A stretch of DNA of 7,233 nt from a bacterium (lineage in GTDB: Bacteria; Auribacterota; UBA3054; B51-G9). The position numbers and the translations under genes are program-made. Position 1 is the stretch's first letter, and every line of letters starts with the position of its first letter. This document shows positions 5,840 to 7,233 of this stretch, piece by piece. Location of the stretch: assembly GCA_029939815.1 (NCBI GenBank), contig JAOZSF010000050.1, positions 2,306 through 9,538 on the forward strand, given 5' to 3'. The notes under the pieces were generated by a model. It was not told the origin of the DNA. It was given only the letters and a program-made list of their open reading frames with translations, and ran no database searches.

Positions 5840-7233
5840 ATGACGAAATCCAAACACAAAATTGGCGCGTTTACACTCATGATGATTACCTGTGCGCTCA
5901 TTATGACATTGCGAAATATGCCTATGATGGCCGCGACAGGAATGCAGATGATTTTTTTCAATTTCATCGCCGCATTTGCTTTTTTGGTACCCGCCGCGCT
6001 TGTATCAGCCGAACTTGCAACAGGTTGGCCGAAGTGCGGAGTATATTTTTGGGTAAAAGAAGCGTTTAATCCACGCATGGGCTTCCTCGCCGTCTGGCTT
6101 CAATGGGGCCAAAGTATTTTCGGCATGACTTCAATCCTTTCCTATGTCGCCGCTTCGCTTGCCTATGTCATCAATCCGGAACTTGCTTCGAACAAATATT
6201 TTATATTCACAATTATCCTTGTTATATATTGGGGAGCAACATTTGCCAATTTGCATGGCACGAAAATATCAGGTTTGATAAGCACAATATGCGTAACAAG
6301 CGGGGTTTTTCTTCCAACGCTCGTACTGATAACTCTCGGAACAATTTATTTATTAGGGGGAAATACCGTGCACCTGAACACATCTTTAACTCTGTCGAAC
6401 ATTTTGCCATCAGTGCACGATTCACGCAATCTGATTATGCTTGTGGGCTTTATTTTCGGATGCGTAGGAATTGAAGTATCTGCTGCACATGCAAGTGAAG
6501 TCAAAGACACTCACAAGAACTATCCTATTGCGATTTTCTCTGCTGCGACTCTTGTTTTCATTTTGACTCTGCTTGGCGGAATGACGATTGCCATAGTCGT
6601 TCCCGGAAAAGATATCAGTTTAATTTCAGGTGTAATGAAAGCTTTTGATTTACTTCTCACACAATATAAACTAAGCTTTTTACTCCCTGTTTTCGCTCTA
6701 TTAGTCGGCTTAGGCGCAGCAGGGCAAGTCAGCACCTGGATTATCGGACCCATAAAAGGACTTTTAGCGACGGCACAAATGGGTGATCTACCGTTAACTT
6801 TCCAAAAAGTCAACAAAAAAGGAATTCCGAAAAATCTGCTGTTTTTTCAAGCCGCTATGATCTCAATAACAGGCCTTCTTATTATAATTGCCCCAAATAT
6901 AAATACCGCATTTTTAATGCTTACCTCTCTTGCCGTCATGCTCTACGCCATAATGTACGTTATAATGTTCATAGCCGCTATACGCTTACGACACTCTCAG
7001 CCAAACGTTCCAAGGCCGTACAAAGTTCCGGGCGGTACTATAGGTATGTGGATAGTTTCGAGCGTTGGAATATTAACTGTTTCGTCCTGTTTCATCATCG
7101 GTTTCATTCCGCCCGACAGTTTCAAATCACATGGAATGATTTTATTCAACGAATTTTTTCTGGTGACCGGAATTCTTGTAATGATAACAATTCCTCTTCT
7201 TATATATCATTTCAGGCGGTCAAGCTGGAAAAA
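5840..7233 (+). CDS. GadC-like amino acid antiporter (APC superfamily), C-terminal tail beyond the window
   Basis: The frame is open from ATG 5840 to the edge (464 full codons) and aligns with E. coli GadC (511 residues) throughout. This inner-membrane exchanger family swaps an external amino acid for an internal product, as in glutamate/GABA exchange during acid resistance. About 12 hydrophobic spans are visible. Shared blocks include AELATGWPKCGVYFWVKEAF (58-77), GCVGIEVSAAHASEV (207-221), STWIIGPIKG (298-307), MLYAIMYVIMF (367-377) and RPYKVPGG (392-399). Tyr369 and Tyr373 match GadC Tyr378 and Tyr382, and Glu212 matches the GVEAS glutamate. GadC Tyr30 is replaced by Arg25 (TLRNMP), and the glutamate of GadC AEIASW by Gln296, so the substrate may differ. 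The sequence ends just after the last span, so any GadC-like C-terminal plug cannot be judged. No decarboxylase gene is in view. The start fits the family N-terminus; upstream AGGGA is a weak ribosome binding site. Confidence 0.88.
   Translation, partial: MTKSKHKIGAFTLMMITCALIMTLRNMPMMAATGMQMIFFNFIAAFAFLVPAALVSAELATGWPKCGVYFWVKEAFNPRMGFLAVWLQWGQSIFGMTSILSYVAASLAYVINPELASNKYFIFTIILVIYWGATFANLHGTKISGLISTICVTSGVFLPTLVLITLGTIYLLGGNTVHLNTSLTLSNILPSVHDSRNLIMLVGFIFGCVGIEVSAAHASEVKDTHKNYPIAIFSAATLVFILTLLGGMTIAIVVPGKDISLISGVMKAFDLLLTQYKLSFLLPVFALLVGLGAAGQVSTWIIGPIKGLLATAQMGDLPLTFQKVNKKGIPKNLLFFQAAMISITGLLIIIAPNINTAFLMLTSLAVMLYAIMYVIMFIAAIRLRHSQPNVPRPYKVPGGTIGMWIVSSVGILTVSSCFIIGFIPPDSFKSHGMILFNEFFLVTGILVMITIPLLIYHFRRSSWK

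Noticed and set aside
5821..6078. Antisense frame of 85 codons over the antiporter start
   Set aside because: It overlaps the conserved N-terminus of the antiporter and shows no family resemblance.
6103..6474. Open frame of 123 codons on the + strand
   Set aside because: It lies in another frame entirely inside the antiporter gene, its translation is rich in Cys, Phe, His and Arg without family resemblance, and the antiporter frame aligns with GadC throughout. It is a shadow.
1..7233. A new defence, mobile or other unusual multi-gene system
   Set aside because: Three of the four genes have clear housekeeping or transporter assignments and the fourth fits the AsmA family. No nuclease, recombinase, toxin-antitoxin pair, reverse transcriptase or repeat array is visible.

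Overview
The window is a compact stretch with all four genes on the + strand, from a moderately AT-rich bacterial genome. It holds three complete genes, aspS, an AsmA-like membrane protein gene and lepA. A fourth gene, for a GadC-type amino acid antiporter, runs off the right edge. The AsmA-like protein implies a cell with two membranes. In LepA the switch-I region reads RERGITIKSHPV, a form I associate with the Planctomycetes-Verrucomicrobia-Chlamydiae (PVC) group, where ITIKAHPV is common; most other bacteria have ITIKAQ or similar. A PVC-type organism (Lentisphaerae or Verrucomicrobia more than Chlamydia itself) is therefore my best guess. It rests on one motif recalled from memory.

Positions 6-3779 look like a two-gene transcription unit. 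aspS (charging of tRNA-Asp) is followed after only 3 bases by the AsmA-like gene, whose ribosome binding site lies inside the end of aspS, so the two are probably translationally coupled. lepA follows after 30 bases. It has no visible Shine-Dalgarno site, but a perfect TATAAT sits over the end of the AsmA-like gene, so lepA may have its own promoter as well as read-through. aspS and lepA both serve translation; the AsmA-like protein belongs to envelope lipid homeostasis and has no obvious functional link to them.

Positions 5613-5839 are a 227-base AT-rich gap, the only sizeable non-coding region. It contains a 13-base palindrome, an 11-bp hairpin with a 3-base loop (a terminator or an operator) and an 8-bp inverted repeat whose loop contains the purine run just ahead of the last gene. 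This marks a transcription-unit boundary.

Positions 5840-7233 encode an APC-superfamily transporter similar to E. coli GadC along its length. It is complete through the last membrane span and lacks only its C-terminal tail. Some substrate-site positions match GadC and others do not, so the exchanged amino acids may differ from glutamate/GABA.

I see no mobile element, CRISPR array, tRNA, rRNA or clear sign of transfer. Most of the window is ordinary. The points worth a second look are the intergenic hairpins, the antiporter's altered pocket and the lepA start region.
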